From positions 292,304 to 356,303 of the forward strand of contig JAWZYV010013548.1 in the NCBI GenBank assembly GCA_038373885.1: 64,000 bases of DNA, read 5' to 3'. The stretch is from Cheiracanthium punctorium. Taxonomy: Eukaryota > Arthropoda > Arachnida > Araneae > Cheiracanthiidae. A model generated the notes under the pieces. The model was given only the letters and a program-made list of their open reading frames with translations, ran no database searches and was not told the DNA's origin. How positions within the stretch are numbered: position 1 is the first letter of the stretch; every line of letters begins with the position of its first letter. The position numbers and the translations under genes were made by a program. Below, one piece after another: positions 1-12,210 of this stretch.

Positions 1-1127
1 GCAATTTTTTATTATTACATATTCTGAACCATAGGTGGTGTTTTCTAAACCAGGTGTATTGGCTTATATATTCTGCAAAATGTTTTGTGAGCATTAAAAT
101 TGTTATTGGCAAGTGGATGTAAAAAGTGAATTTGGCTATAAACAGTTTTAAAATATATTTAATATATGGGAATTATGTCAGAACCAACAAAATATCATTA
201 TAGCAGGTTTATCAATATAGACAATATTGTCATATGCAGGTGTTACACTGTCATACGTTTTCATGGAAATGCGACTGTGGAAAATGATCAAGCTATCATT
301 TCAAAATACTGAGATCTTTAAGGCATATTCAGGGTTAAAAATATCTCTTGAAATAGGACTTGATTAAAGGCCCTTGGCACTGACATGGCAGATACCCAGT
401 TTTAATTTTTAAGAAGCCACAGTTGATTTTTTTTAAACCAACCTCCCCCCTCAAAAAACTGCTGTATATGCCACTTTTATGCACCTATGTTGAATCGTTT
501 TTATTTTATTTTTTCAGGCATGCGGCAAGTGTGAAATGAATTTATAAAGGCAGACTTCCGATAGCTTTTCACTTCCCGCTTCAAATTTCTCCTGGTTTTC
601 ATCCAAAATTTTAAACTTTCCCTGACTTTTTCCGCTAAAGTAAAAATTCCTTTCAATTTAATGCTTTCCATTTTTCCTTTACCTCTGACAACTCTGTATA
701 TGCCAAGAAACCTTCCAGCATTCAAAGCTAATAGTATTACCATTATCTACACCCGCATTTCCATGAAAAGAAGCAATAGATTTTTGCTGTGAATAGTATT
801 AATGCCAAATTACAATGTCAACTGTTTATTGCCAGCAGTATATAGTATTTATTTAACTCTACATATAGTATAGCTCCTTCAAGTTATGAGATATTCATAG
901 ATGCATTCAAAAACATATAAAGGAAATTTTTTAAAATTAAGTGTTTTACTACATAAATTCAGTGACACAACAGCATGCATTAGGATCAAGCCTGTGATGT
1001 TGTGAGAGACATAATTGAAGCAATGAAAGACTCCGTCAACCTTGCCCAGCCCAAATATCGTATCTCAGACCTGTTGCATGGTTGTGTAATGCATATACTT
1101 CTTTGACACTGGACATGTTTTGTATCC
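1..1127. repeat. Direct duplication, copy A
   Basis: This segment matches 3239-4370 almost base for base, with scattered substitutions and a few short indels. Copy A may begin left of the window. Similarity stops near 1127, where copy A runs into a short direct repeat of a TTTTGTATCC-like unit and copy B continues into different sequence. The short reading frames in either copy are shared by descent and show no codon conservation, so I do not call a gene. No TG...CA ends or primer site are visible, so paired LTRs are not supported. A segmental duplication of non-coding DNA is the simplest reading. Confidence 0.9.
1000..1110 (-). mobile_element. Degenerate tRNA-derived SINE relic inside duplication A
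   Basis: Read on the minus strand this contains a tRNA-like stretch, then GGGCAAGGTTGACGGAGTC and a CTTTCATTG motif. It aligns with the better-preserved SINEs at 48207 and 49017, which have GGGCAAGGTCGACTCAG followed by CTTTCAT. The same relic sits in copy B at 4240-4352, so the SINE predates the duplication. It is heavily mutated and no TSD was found. Confidence 0.55.
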
Positions 1128-3238
1128 TTTATCCCTTATTTTGTATCCCTTATCTATTAAATATCTAAATTTAAAGTTATTTAAACTTAAGATGCTTCGC
1201 ATTTGTCACTTGGACAAAACGGATATCAAATGACACTGATACTCAATAAGATTGCTTTCAAAATAAGTAAGCTATAATTACTTTCTTTCTTGAAGATAAA
1301 AAAAGAATTAAATCATCTGCTTGTAGTATGATTTTATCCTGTTTACCATTGGCTGGAGTTTTTTTTTTTTTGAGGAGGGGGGGTAGTTTATCACCTTTTC
1401 TGTATTATGTATCTTATTACAAAATACACTATATGGATTTTCAATGTCCAAATTGAGTTTTTACCAGTTTAACATGGAATAAAGAAGTAAACTAAACTGT
1501 TCAAAAAATATTCTCTATTTTTTATTAATTTACTAATTTTGTGAAGTTGGGGACCAAAGTTTTAAAGTTGTGGACCTATCTTTGGATCATTAGCTTGATT
1601 TCATACAAATTGAACAAATTTAATATATTGAACTATTATCACCAATAGCTTAAGGTTCTGCTAATGTATTGACACTGCAAATTAGCTAAAAAATGTTCTA
1701 TGCTATGAAACCCAATAAACCAATTCTAGTTACGAAAACGCTTTCTCAAATACTTCATGTCTTTTATTCTTTTGGACAAACTATAATCAAGCATTGGGAA
1801 CAGGTTACTAAAGATTATATTATGACACTAATTTTTTAATTGTTTCTCAGATCACCTCACAGTGAGAAAAGTTCAGAAGATAAAAACCTTCACATGTAAA
1901 CAAATGTTTACCAGAATTTCATTGTTTCAAGTAATAGAAAACTAAATTTACCTCCAAACAATTGCGTTACCCTAAAACAGGATACAAAGTATTTTTTAAG
2001 ACTAAAAATTCTTATTTATTTTGTTCAGTACAAAAACGAATAACTTTTTTTGTGTTGGACCAAACTACCCGCATTTGACGGTAGTGTTTAATTCAAGAGT
2101 ACATTGAGCACCGAATAACTGTCATTACCATTAAGTTTTTGAAAAGGTAGTATTCTAGACTTGATTATGTTTTTCTGTAAAGTTTACATGTATTTTTTAT
2201 ATTTATGCAGTCATCATATTGAAGGTTATTTTCAATATGTCATAAAAAAAGGTGGTCTGTGAATAAATGCATTTTGAAATTTAAATACACTTTTTCTTAT
2301 TTAACTTTTTCTTATAATTTTATGTTCTTTTGTAGGAAAAACCTCGCCGTATAAAAGTTTACATTGCTTATTTTGAATACTGTCTTTCTTCAAGCTTAGA
2401 AATGAGTGCTTTTTTTGAAAAAAATATGAAGAGGCAAAACATCAGGTATATTCATACATTAGTGTCTAAAGATATTATATAAATATTTGATAAAAATATG
2501 AAGTATTTTTCTTATTATAGCTTTTTCTTTCTTAATTTGAATTGCCATTGTAATAATCAGTGTGAAATTAGATGTAAATGAAAGATTATATGTTTTATTA
2601 GCTTTATGGAAAGTAATAAAAAAGCTAAGAGTAGAGTACAAGAAAAAAAAAAAATTAATTTCAGAGTGGCAATAATGATGTTGAAAATTTACTTGTGCTG
2701 TAAAAAACAGTGAAATTTTCATATGGCAGTGCAGTGAAAACCTAAAAATAAATATTGTTATTGGCAGTTTATCATTGTCTACAAGTTGAGTTTTTCTGCA
2801 TAATTATCAGGATAAAAGTAAAATAGATTTACTGTTGACAATATCACTGAATCCTCAATGGGCAGGTCTTGTATATTTATTTTTAAGTTTGGTGATGATT
2901 TACTTTATAGAAGTGGAGAACAGTTCATATAGTTAATGTATTGATTATCTTCTTTTTTATTTGGAGTTTGCAACGTTGTAAACCCCAAACCCCTTGTGCT
3001 CTTTTATGGTTGGATAAATTGTATATATAAAAATAACCATCACATAAAAGGAAGATGTACAAATTTTATTATGTTATAACATTATCCCCCCCCCATAAAA
3101 AAATAGCTACCTTTATTTAAGTGCCAATGTTTTATGCCATGCCGTCATAGATAAAACACTATAGATCATCAAATACAAATTTTGATAAATACGATGCTAT
3201 ATGATTGAAAAGTTTACTATTTTTTTCACTCCTATGCT
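1128..3238. other. AT-rich non-coding DNA between duplication copies
   Basis: I see homopolymer runs and short AT-rich frames only. The longest frame, on the minus strand at 2459-2722, is low-complexity and unsupported. No splice-bounded exon, RNA gene or element end was recognised. Confidence 0.6.
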
Positions 3239-4370
3239 GCAATTTTTTATTATTACATATTCTGAACCATAGGTAGTGTTTTCTAAACAAGGTGTATTCG
3301 GTTATACATTCTGCAAAATGTTTTGTGAGCATTAAAATTGTTATTGGCAAGTGCATGTAAAAAGTGAATTTGGCTATAGACAGTTTTAAAATATATTTAA
3401 TATATGGGAATTATGTCAGAACCAACAAAATATCATTATAGCAGGTTTATCAATATAGACAATATTGTCATATGCAGGTGTTACACTGTCATACGTTTTC
3501 ATGGAAATGCGACTGTGGAAAATGATCAAGCTATCATTTCAAAATACTGAGATCTTTAAGGCATATTCAGGGTTAAAAATATCTCTTGAAATAGGACTTG
3601 ATTAAAGGCCCTTGGCACTGACATGGCAGATACCCAGTTTTAATTTTTAAGAAGCCACAGTTGATTTTTTTTTAAACCAACCTCCCCCCTCAAAAAACTG
3701 CTGTATATGCCACTTTTATGCACCTATGTTGAATCGTTTTTATTTTATTTTTTCAGGCATGCGGCAAGTGTGAAATGAATTTATAAAGGCAGACTTCCGA
3801 TAGCTTTTCACTTCCCGCTTCAAATTTCTCGTGGTTTTCATCCAAAATTTTAAACTTTCCCTGACTTTTTCCGCTAAAGTAAAAATTCCTTTCAATTCAA
3901 TGCTTTCCATTTTTTCTTTACCTCTGACAACTCGGACAATTATGCCAAGAAACCTTCCAGCATTCCAAACTGATAGCATTACCATTATCTACACCCACAT
4001 TTCCATGAAAGGAAGCAATAGATTTTTGCTGTCAATAGTATTACTGCCAAATTACAATGTCAACTGTTTATTGCCAGCAGTGTATAGTATTTATTTACCT
4101 CTACATATAGTATAGCTCCTTCAAGTTATGAGATATTCATAGATGCATTCAAAAACATATAAAGGAAATTTTTAAAAAATTAAGTGTTTTACTACATGAA
4201 TTCAGTGACACAACAGCATGCATTAGGATCAAGCCTGTGATGTTGTGAGAGACATAATTGAAGCAATGAAAGACTCCGTTAACCTTGCCCAGCCCAAATA
4301 TCGTATCTCAGACCTGTTGCATGGCTGTGTAATGCATATACTTCTTTGACACTTGGCATGTTTTGCATCT
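3239..4370. repeat. Direct duplication, copy B
   Basis: Copy B begins GCAATTTTTTATTATTACAT exactly as position 1 does and follows copy A through the SINE relic. Beyond about 4370 it continues into sequence related to 10100-10375, whereas copy A does not. Copy B therefore retains the ancestral downstream flank and copy A has a secondary breakpoint. The spacing between copies is about 3.24 kb. Confidence 0.9.
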
Positions 4371-4690
4371 TTTAATTAATAGTGCACCATTTTAATTTGT
4401 TGTAACATTTCTGTGCTGAAGATTATTTTTCAAAGTTTCTTTTTAAAAATATGCATATTTGCGTATTGAAAATTTCTATTCTGTATGCATAACAATTTCT
4501 TTTACTATGTTATAGTATAGGTTTACCATACATAATACAGTTTGAGAAGAAAGATTCAATTCATGTTTAATTCTATGACATAACTTTGTTCTATTGAAAG
4601 CCAGAGAAGTATTTCATTTCTACAAGATCAGCCTAATAGTTTTAAAAATTTAAATAAAATAGTAGTCTCTTTTCACAGAACTCTTTTCAC
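4240..4690. repeat. Older dispersed repeat, partner of 9950-10375
   Basis: The order of recognisable blocks is the same in both loci: SINE-like relic, a GTGCACCATTTTAATTTG-like block, a TTATTTTTCAAAG block, a CATAACAATTT block, a GTTTACYATA block, then CATGTTTRA. Divergence is much greater than between the 1-kb duplication copies, so this is an older duplication or a larger dispersed element carrying the SINE as passenger. No coding capacity is apparent. Confidence 0.7.
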
Positions 4691-7600
4691 AGAAAAAACT
4701 TCATCAACAATGATAGGTGTATAGTTTACTTTAATAACAGGAGCGTTATTAGAGATTTTCTTTTTTAGAATTTCTCCAGTCTCATTAAGCTTTTTTACAG
4801 AAGTAGTTAATTGGTACCAACCAGATATCTATGGCAGTATGCTTTCAAATTATTTGTGCCAGGTGTACATGATTTCTGGATAAAAAAAATGTTGTTGCCG
4901 TTAATAAAATTATCTTTTAAAAAATACTAAGAAACATTTTTACTAAAATAATTCCTTTTTCTCGCACTTATAATTCTCGTTTCATGTAGTACAGTAAAAA
5001 TTTATCTTTAAAATGTGCAAATTCCTTAAATTAGTATGTTAAATACTGTTCATTGATTAATGGGTGCAAAATTTTAATAACTTGTGTTATTAAAAGGTTT
5101 TAGTACATTTTTCATGCATACAACTGATAACAAAATTTAATTGTTTTAAAAATGAAACATCTAGAAATACATAATTACTCATGCTTATAAAAATGAAACT
5201 TATTGTTTTTAAACTGTTTATAGAGAGTAATTCATTTTTAACTATAACAAAACATTTTCTCTTAAAATAAAAGAAATCTTAGATCATATTTCTATCATTC
5301 TACTAAACTTATATATTTTTATCGTTATTCATTTTATGTGCATAGTTTTAAATGATATCAATGAAATTCATTCCAAAATTTTCCACATAAAAATGTTTTA
5401 AAGATTAAGATATATTAATGTTTTTGTAAGACTGCATTCTGATGTTTTTATGTTCTTAATATAAATTCTTATATTCTCATTTTAGTCCTGTCAAATGCTA
5501 TAAGTAATCTCAGGAATGTGTATGAAAGATTTATAAATAATTTATAGAGAGAGGGACATTTGAAATTGTGATTTTGTATGAATCCTTAACGGCATATTTA
5601 AAAAAAAAAATATTGTGATTTTGGTACATAAATATAAATAAACTAATTAAGCCATGCACTTCAAATTTTTAGAATGTCTCTTTAAAAGCTGTACTACACA
5701 CAGTAATAAACAATAAACCAGTACTAATTGTGAAACTTTCAGAAAAAAATGTTAAAATTTGAAAATGTAGCAGGATGTGTCCCTTTGAAAATTTTTGCTA
5801 TTCCATTCAATGTTGAACAATTTTTTCAGAAAGTTTCATAAAAGACACCATTAATTCATTTATTATGATGGGTAATACAGCTTATAAATAATCATCCTGA
5901 ATTTTTTTGAGCCTCTGACACTATTATTTTATTTCCCTTTGTGTATAAAGTCCATGAGGGAGATTAATTTCTTTGAACAACACCCCTAGTTTAATGTTTA
6001 TTTTGAATATTAATGTAAAATTTTGAATATTGCTGTTTAAATATATTTGGCACATTCCCTCATCTTTCTGAATTGCCATAGATAGTAAATGAATTGCAAC
6101 ATTTTAATTTTATAAGTATCTCTAAATGCACTAACAGATAAAAGACTGAATTTCTTGTTTTATATCCATCATTATCAGATACACTTTTAGCAATATTAAA
6201 TCTCTTCAATAATATGAATTATTTAATCACTTTTTCATTTTAAGTGTTTATACATTATTTTATTCTTCAGTGGTCATAAAATTGACAATTACATTCAATA
6301 TCGTAAAAATGAGTTGCTCTAAAAAAATAAGTAATGATTTAAATATTCTTGTTAACGATTTAATTTTTCTTTTACTTTTTTTCTATAATTTTATAGAAAT
6401 GTTTCTCCCATAAAGAAGATTAAATTATTAATTTTTAAATACATTCTGCTTCATGTTTTAGCATAACATACTGTTTTTGTATAACATCAAGTAATTTGCA
6501 TTTAATTATTCCTAATAATGTTATGCAAGTATTTGCTATAAATAGTGTAATAAGTGTTTTTCTTATTAAAGGTCTTTTTTTCTGAATTCAAATTATCACT
6601 ACATCTATATTCAATGGCAGTTGAAATATGAATAAATGAATGTATTCTGTATTAGCTCTATGAAAAATATTGCAAGAAATAGAATAAAACTATCTTATTT
6701 ATTAAATTCTCCCTGTGCTAATCTTTCATCACATAATATTTCCTTTTCTTTTGGGGAAAAAAAAAGATTCTTTGTATTTTAAGATGGCCCTAAATTTAAA
6801 GAAAATAGTAATAATAAAGGTAAATAAAGGTATTGCCACATGATATTGACTTTTATGATGAAAAAGAAAAAATAATAACATTCATGAAAAATGTTAAATT
6901 AAGCACAATATTAATTTAGATGTGTCTGGAAAACATACTTACAACATTCAATTATATATGAATAGAAATTATTTTTTATAGTATTTTAAAGAACTAAGGT
7001 TTTAATCTGAAATTACGAGCAAAAAAATTATTATAAGAATTTGCATAAGAAATACTTCAAAATATTGTTTCATTCAAAAAATTATTATATTTAAGAAACA
7101 GCTTCGATTTTGATTGATAGATAAGAGAACTCTGCTTTGGAAACACTTTATGAAAGTTTTGCGATCACATTTTGAAGTTTGCACTACTATCTGCTTTCTG
7201 TGAGTTGGCCAATGGCATACTTTATTTAGTTTCACTTCTTTAAATGGCATTTTTGCATACATTATTTAAATTTTGTTGTCTGAATTACCACTTCTGCTTC
7301 GGATGTGCACTGATGCCCTGTTCACACTTAGTTTTATACAACCTGTTGTACACAGATAAACCGCAATCTCTTCTCTGAATTATCCAATGGGATATAATCT
7401 GCTTTCAAATTTTTATTCAGAGTTCATGTGTTTTTAAAACATAATCCAGTAATTGACAGAAAATTCTAAAATAATATTTCTTATACCTCGTTTTATTTTT
7501 TATACAGTCCTAAGTGGCTATGTAATAAGTCTATGCCACTCATATGTTCATTTTAGTGTTTTTCTATGAAATGACAGCTTATCTGATTTTATCTTTGTAT

Positions 7601-7845
7601 TTCTTCATCTGCCAAACCTTTTCATACCATATAAAAGTAAAATATATTTTCACCCTTCTGCTCTTTGTTCCAGATCTGGCCTATTCAAGAAAAATTTGTC
7701 CTGAAACATTGTATACAGTTATAATTATTTTAAACTATTTCAAACAAAAGAAGAAGTAATATTTAACTTTCTAACTGCTAACAATTACTTCTATTTTAGT
7801 GAACGCAAAGTAAAACAGCAGGCAAAGTACAGCCATCAAGTGAAT
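4691..7845. other. Long AT-rich non-coding stretch
   Basis: Very AT-rich sequence with no convincing frame, element terminus or tandem array. The frames at 7074-7262 (minus) and 7544-7759 (plus) are composed of AT-driven codons and resemble nothing I know. It could be intronic or intergenic. Confidence 0.55.
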
Positions 7846-8021
7846 CGGTGGCATACCCAGGATTTGATTTTCGGGGGTGCATATTGTCATTACCATGAAA
7901 GAAGTAATGGTACCACTTGGTGAAATCTAAAGTATATGCTATTATGGGCACCCATATAGTGATAGGTGTAGGGCTTCGACTCCCCCCCCATACACACACA
8001 CACACACAATCGCATCCACTG
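7846..8021. mobile_element. Possible degenerate hAT-type MITE
   Basis: The left end CGGTGGCATACCCAGG and right end CGCATCCACTG are imperfect inverted repeats of the CAGTGGCGTACCCAGG type. A G run lies near the left end, and a C run followed by a CA microsatellite near the right. The flanks AAGTGAAT and GTATAATA do not match, so the TSD is lost or the ends are misplaced. Confidence 0.35.
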
Positions 8022-8279
8022 GTATAATAAACAATTTAATAGCTTACTGAAATCTTTCAAATTAATTAAGTTTTCAAGTGTTTGAAAACTCAAGATGAGC
8101 TCCTCAAAATACACAGATGGCCCAAATTACTACCCATGTATAAGTTTCTTGTTTCTCCCATTTAAACCTGTTCAAGAATGAATATAATTTTTATTGAGTT
8201 ATTAAAGGTTACAAAATTGAAGATCACACAGAAAAGTAGTAAAGCTACCACAAGAATGAAAATTCGTATTTACTAGAAT

Positions 8280-8414
8280 CAGGCGCGTAGCCAGGAAATT
8301 TTTTCAGGGGGGGGGGGATATGAACTTACATGTGTGTAAATAGACGGAATTTCATCACTAATCCAAAAATTTTGGGGGGATACATCTCGATATCCCCCCC
8401 TGGTTACGCCCCTG
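8280..8414. mobile_element. hAT-type MITE, GGCGTAGCC family
   Basis: The ends CAGGCGCGTAGCCAGG and CCTGGTTACGCCCCTG are inverted repeats, each followed inward by a G or C homopolymer. The flanks are a perfect 8-bp TSD, ACTAGAAT on both sides. Length is 135 bp with no coding capacity, so it would need a transposase in trans. The interior block about an isolated ATTAGTGATGAAATT-like motif is shared with the copies at 50561 and 52676. Confidence 0.93.
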
Positions 8415-9835
8415 ACTAGAATTGCGGAGTCCAACATCATTGAAAATTCGATAAAAGTCATTTAATGATTGAAAACATAGCCACAATTTAAAGAATGGTA
8501 AAAAGAAATGGTTAAAATAAAATGAAAAATTTCATACATATTATTTTCTCCAAGGTTATATTTATATAACAGAGACCATTTAAACGCATTTCAAATTTAC
8601 TGTTTCTTAAGTAACTTTTTAAATATTTCATAGTTGACAACGATCCTGCAGTGATACATGTTGTCACAGGCAAACTGACTAAACTTTTTAAAAGTTTATG
8701 GATATTTCAGAAAATATCAACGTTGCATACTTTTAAAGCGGGTGGTAAAGTATAGCAGTTAATCTAATCTGTCATGCCAGTAATTTCTTTTTCCATAGCT
8801 GATATTCTATAATCATTTACATTCTTAGCAATTCTAATTTCTTTTCAGTCTGTAGGTATGAGGTCATTTCCAGTGAAACTGAAATATTTATTTATCTCAA
8901 AATTTCGTTGTGTTTTCTGAACTTTTCTTTAAGATGCAAAATTACAGCATTCAAAAATTTATTACTGTTACTTGAAATTGTTATTTAATGCTCACTTTTC
9001 TGCTTCAAATTGATGTTTAGAATTTTTCTTTTACCAAATTTAAGAAAACTTAAAAGTGACTACTGATTCTTTTACTCATATAAAAAAAATTTAAAGATTG
9101 AAATGAATTAAAGTTATAAAATTATGAACTTGGCAATTTGAGCAAATTCAAATGGATTGAATGAGATTTCCTGACTGCTTTCCGTTTATGAATAAGAAAT
9201 CAGAAACTATTCGGAGAGGGGGGGAATCTTCCAGAAATAATATAATATTCTATAGATATTCTATAGGGATGCACCCTCCCCTTCTCTCTCCTGCAAATTC
9301 TGATCATTGGCCTAGGCCTCCTGAACACAAAGGTACATTTTTAGAGTCATCAGACTTTCTACTAATTTTTCAAAACATCACTTTGCTGGAATCATGTTTT
9401 CCTTTCATGATGAAAACATTTTTTTGGAAAAAATCAGGTTTTTTTCCCCCCTATTTGAAATATTTCAATTTTGAGAAATCTCGGGGGGGGGGGGGTTGCA
9501 TAGGTCTCTTTGTCTCTTTGCAACCCCCTCTGGGTACACCACTGAAGTAAATAATAACACATACCAAAATTTTACTTTATCATTACAGGTGTGGCACAAA
9601 ACTCCAATCACCTAAATTAAAAAATAGGTAAAAAATTAGAAGAGTTTTACTGATATATGCCAGACATGGCACACAATGCGGTGAAGGATTAAACAACTCT
9701 AAATGATAACTGTAAAAACTATTATTTGATTTATGATTATTTTAATTAAATATGCATGAGTATACTTTGTTATGAGATTTCTTGCTTATGAATATTTTTC
9801 AAATATTCTTTAGGCATATGTTCAAGCCAGTTGGT
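8415..9835. other. Non-coding stretch with a hAT-end fragment
   Basis: Most of this is AT-rich and featureless. At 9480-9545 a long G run, a C run and CTGGGTACACCACTG look like the right terminus of a hAT-type element. No left terminus was found nearby, so it may be a truncated copy. The frame at 9161-9550 reads through this repeat and is not a gene. Confidence 0.5.
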
Positions 9836-9837
9836 CA

Positions 9838-10110
9838 GCCTAGGCTCTCAGAACAGAGTGGCCCAAGTAAGCTTGACCCTTATTTTATAACCCTGCTAGA
9901 GAGACAAAAGGCTAAGTAGTCCTTGTGCAGCCTGAAGCTTGTGCCTTCATTTCTATTCTCCCCAGTCAAGCTTGGTCCTCAATTTATAAACTATTTAAAG
10001 GGATGAAAGGCTCAGTCAACCTTACCTAGCTGAAGAATCAAACCTCAGACCTGTGGCATGTTAGTGCAATCTTTTACCTGTGTGACACTGGACTTGCTTT
10101 ATTGTGTTTT
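9838..10110 (-). mobile_element. Two adjacent degenerate SINE relics
   Basis: Two antisense blocks resemble the SINE central region at 48207 and 49017. Each has AAGCTTG followed by RYCCTYATTTTATAA on the plus strand, then a GAAAGGCT- or CAAAAGGCT-like motif. The first lies near 9865-9940 and the second near 9968-10100. The second also keeps a tRNA-like head ending near 10090. Both are old and lack TSDs. Confidence 0.55.
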
Positions 10111-10375
10111 CTTAAATTAATGATGCACCATTATAATTTGTGATGAGAATTCTGTGCTTAAAATTATTTTTCAAAGCATTTTTAGTCACATATACATATT
10201 TACATAATTAAAAATTCCTACAATGTACTCATAACAATTTATTTTATTGTGTTATATGGGTTTACTATATGTAATAAAAGCTGAGAAGAAACATCCAGCA
10301 TGTTTGAGTCTGTGAAGATAACTTTTTCAAATACTAAAAATTTCATTAGCATAGATCTCTTGGAGATCAAAGTAA
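9950..10375. repeat. Older dispersed repeat, partner of 4240-4690
   Basis: It shares an ordered series of blocks with 4240-4690 extending well past the SINE relic. The homology fades after about 10375, where a poly-T/GT tract begins. It is divergent enough that only a proper alignment would fix the ends. Confidence 0.65.
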
Positions 10376-11250
10376 CAACCTTGTGACAGTGTTTTTCTAT
10401 CTTCCTTTTTTTTTTTTGTGTGTGTGTGTTTGTGTGTTTAGGAATTTTACTCTAGTCAGGAGACAAGATAAAATGGCTTTCTAAGGTCATATCACGTATG
10501 TCTAGTACAAAGTTGTTCTCACACTCTTTCATCCAGGTTACAATGCCTGGTTGATCTTACTGCCTGTCCAGTTGGGAAAAGAAAAGAAGAGAAAAAAACA
10601 AATAGATTCTTCCCAAGGCATTTGATTTGAATTAAGAAAAAAAGAATTATTATAATAACCACACCAGTGTGACAAATGCGCATTTATGAATGAGATCACA
10701 AGATTATTTCACTGTAATATTGAAACCAAGGTGAAAGAGAATTTTTGAACTGGGAACCATTCAGAAAATGCTTGTATGCATATCGCAGTATCGTACCAAT
10801 GCACATTTACCTTAGATTTATGTAAGTACACCTTCTCCTAGCAATCTATCCTAACAGTGAAGGTATCCATGTTTTAGTAGAAATTTAAAAATGAAAAGAA
10901 AACTAAAAAGGAGATAGAAAAAATAAATGATGCTTTACTCAATTATTTTTCTTTTACAAATGTGCGAAAACGACCCCCCCTTTTCCTTGGTACCCGGGGT
11001 GGAGCGCCCCCCCCCATTTGGCACGCCACTGAAAACACCTTCATTAGTCAGATATATAACCACATGTCCAGTTTCTAGAGGTTTCATTGTATTTAGACAA
11101 ATTTTAAAACATCTTAATTTACTCAGGCGCAAAGCACCAAAAACGGTCTGATCAGTTTTATTAACCATCTCTCCGCTCACAAAATAACAGGTATTTTTCA
11201 ACACTATCCCCTACCCCCCCCAAAAAAAAATGTAAAATTCTAAAAAAACA
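10376..11250. other. Non-coding stretch with a hAT-end fragment
   Basis: Contains a T run and GT repeat near 10407-10438. At 10970-11035 there is a C-run-rich block ending GGCACGCCACTG, which resembles the right end of a hAT-type element without an identifiable left end. No gene was recognised. Confidence 0.45.
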
Positions 11251-11252
11251 TA

Positions 11253-11413
11253 CAGTGATACCTCCGAAAGCCGGACACTTATTAAAAGCATCCAATTTAT
11301 GGAGGTGTCAAAGTTAGAGGTGCATGTTATGGACCTGTTTCGTTCTCCAGAAAACTGTCCAAGTTAGGGAGGTGTCCATCTTATGGGGGTGTCCAAGTTG
11401 GAAGGTTTCACTG
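11253..11413. mobile_element. Mariner-type MITE
   Basis: Inverted ends CAGTGATACCTCCGAAAG and CCAAGTTGGAAGGTTTCACTG lie between TA dinucleotides at 11251-11252 and 11414-11415, as expected for Tc1/mariner transposition. The interior repeats a GGAGGTGTCNAAGTTA-like unit in both orientations. The 161-bp element has no coding capacity. Confidence 0.85.
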
Positions 11414-11939
11414 TATATTAGTTTCTTGTTGAAATAGCTCAAAGAAATCCTATATTTTAAAAAAATTTCACTGCACAGGAAGTGGCATTTCCTTTCCAAA
11501 TCTCCTTTTATTTATTTATTTATTTTCAAGAGAATTGGATTGAAGAGAACCAACTCGTGGAGGCAGAAGGGGGAGGGAAGGGTAGAGGGTTGCCATAAGC
11601 TCCATCTACTGCGCGCATGACCTTCGTAATTCGGCAGAAAAGCGCAATTACTAGCCGCATTGATGTTTCTTCCTTGTCTGGTTCTTTTTTCTTCTGTCTG
11701 GATGCTTTTGTTGAATACGTCGATTTTTTTTTTTTTTTTTTTGACTGGATACTTTTGTTGAATACGTCGTATTTCAAAAGGACTTTTTTTTTCTCCTCCA
11801 GCCCCTTTCCAATGAGTTAGATATGCGTAAGAAAATAAATAAATAAAAAGTAAAAATGAAAGGGAACAGCTTTAAAAGCAAACTAATGATGTTAAACATT
11901 CGAAAAATGCTTCTTTACTAACTGCACTGTAAACTAAAG

Positions 11940-12210
11940 TCTTATGCATGAAGTAACTTTCGGAAAAAAATTCATAAGCACAAAATTTGCCTTCAAAAAT
12001 GTACCAAAAACGGGCTCCCTAGTTTATAGGGAAATATTGCAAAATTTCGCAAGGTTAGCATTTTTTCTTGAGTGTTTCGTTACTCCGATTAAGTTTATTG
12101 TTTGTAATGTAAATAGTTCACAGTGCAACTTTTAAAGAGGTATTCTGAATTTTCCCAGCATCTAGCACCATTGAATTCTTTAAAAAGCTGTTCAAAAAGT
12201 CCTATGCACA
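11940..12210. repeat. Dispersed repeat, partner of 25695-25945
   Basis: This and 25695-25945 share the same ordered blocks: ATGAAGTAACTTT/ATGCAACTTTGAGG, TTCATAAGCACAAAA, CCTTCAAAAATG, GGGAAATATT, GTGTTTCGT and TTGTTTGTAA. Both copies are diverged. I do not recognise the family and saw no TIR or tRNA-like head. Confidence 0.75.

Noticed and set aside
1..4370. Paired LTRs of a retrotransposon
   Set aside because: The direct repeats lack TG...CA ends, primer site, polypurine tract and any coding sequence between them.
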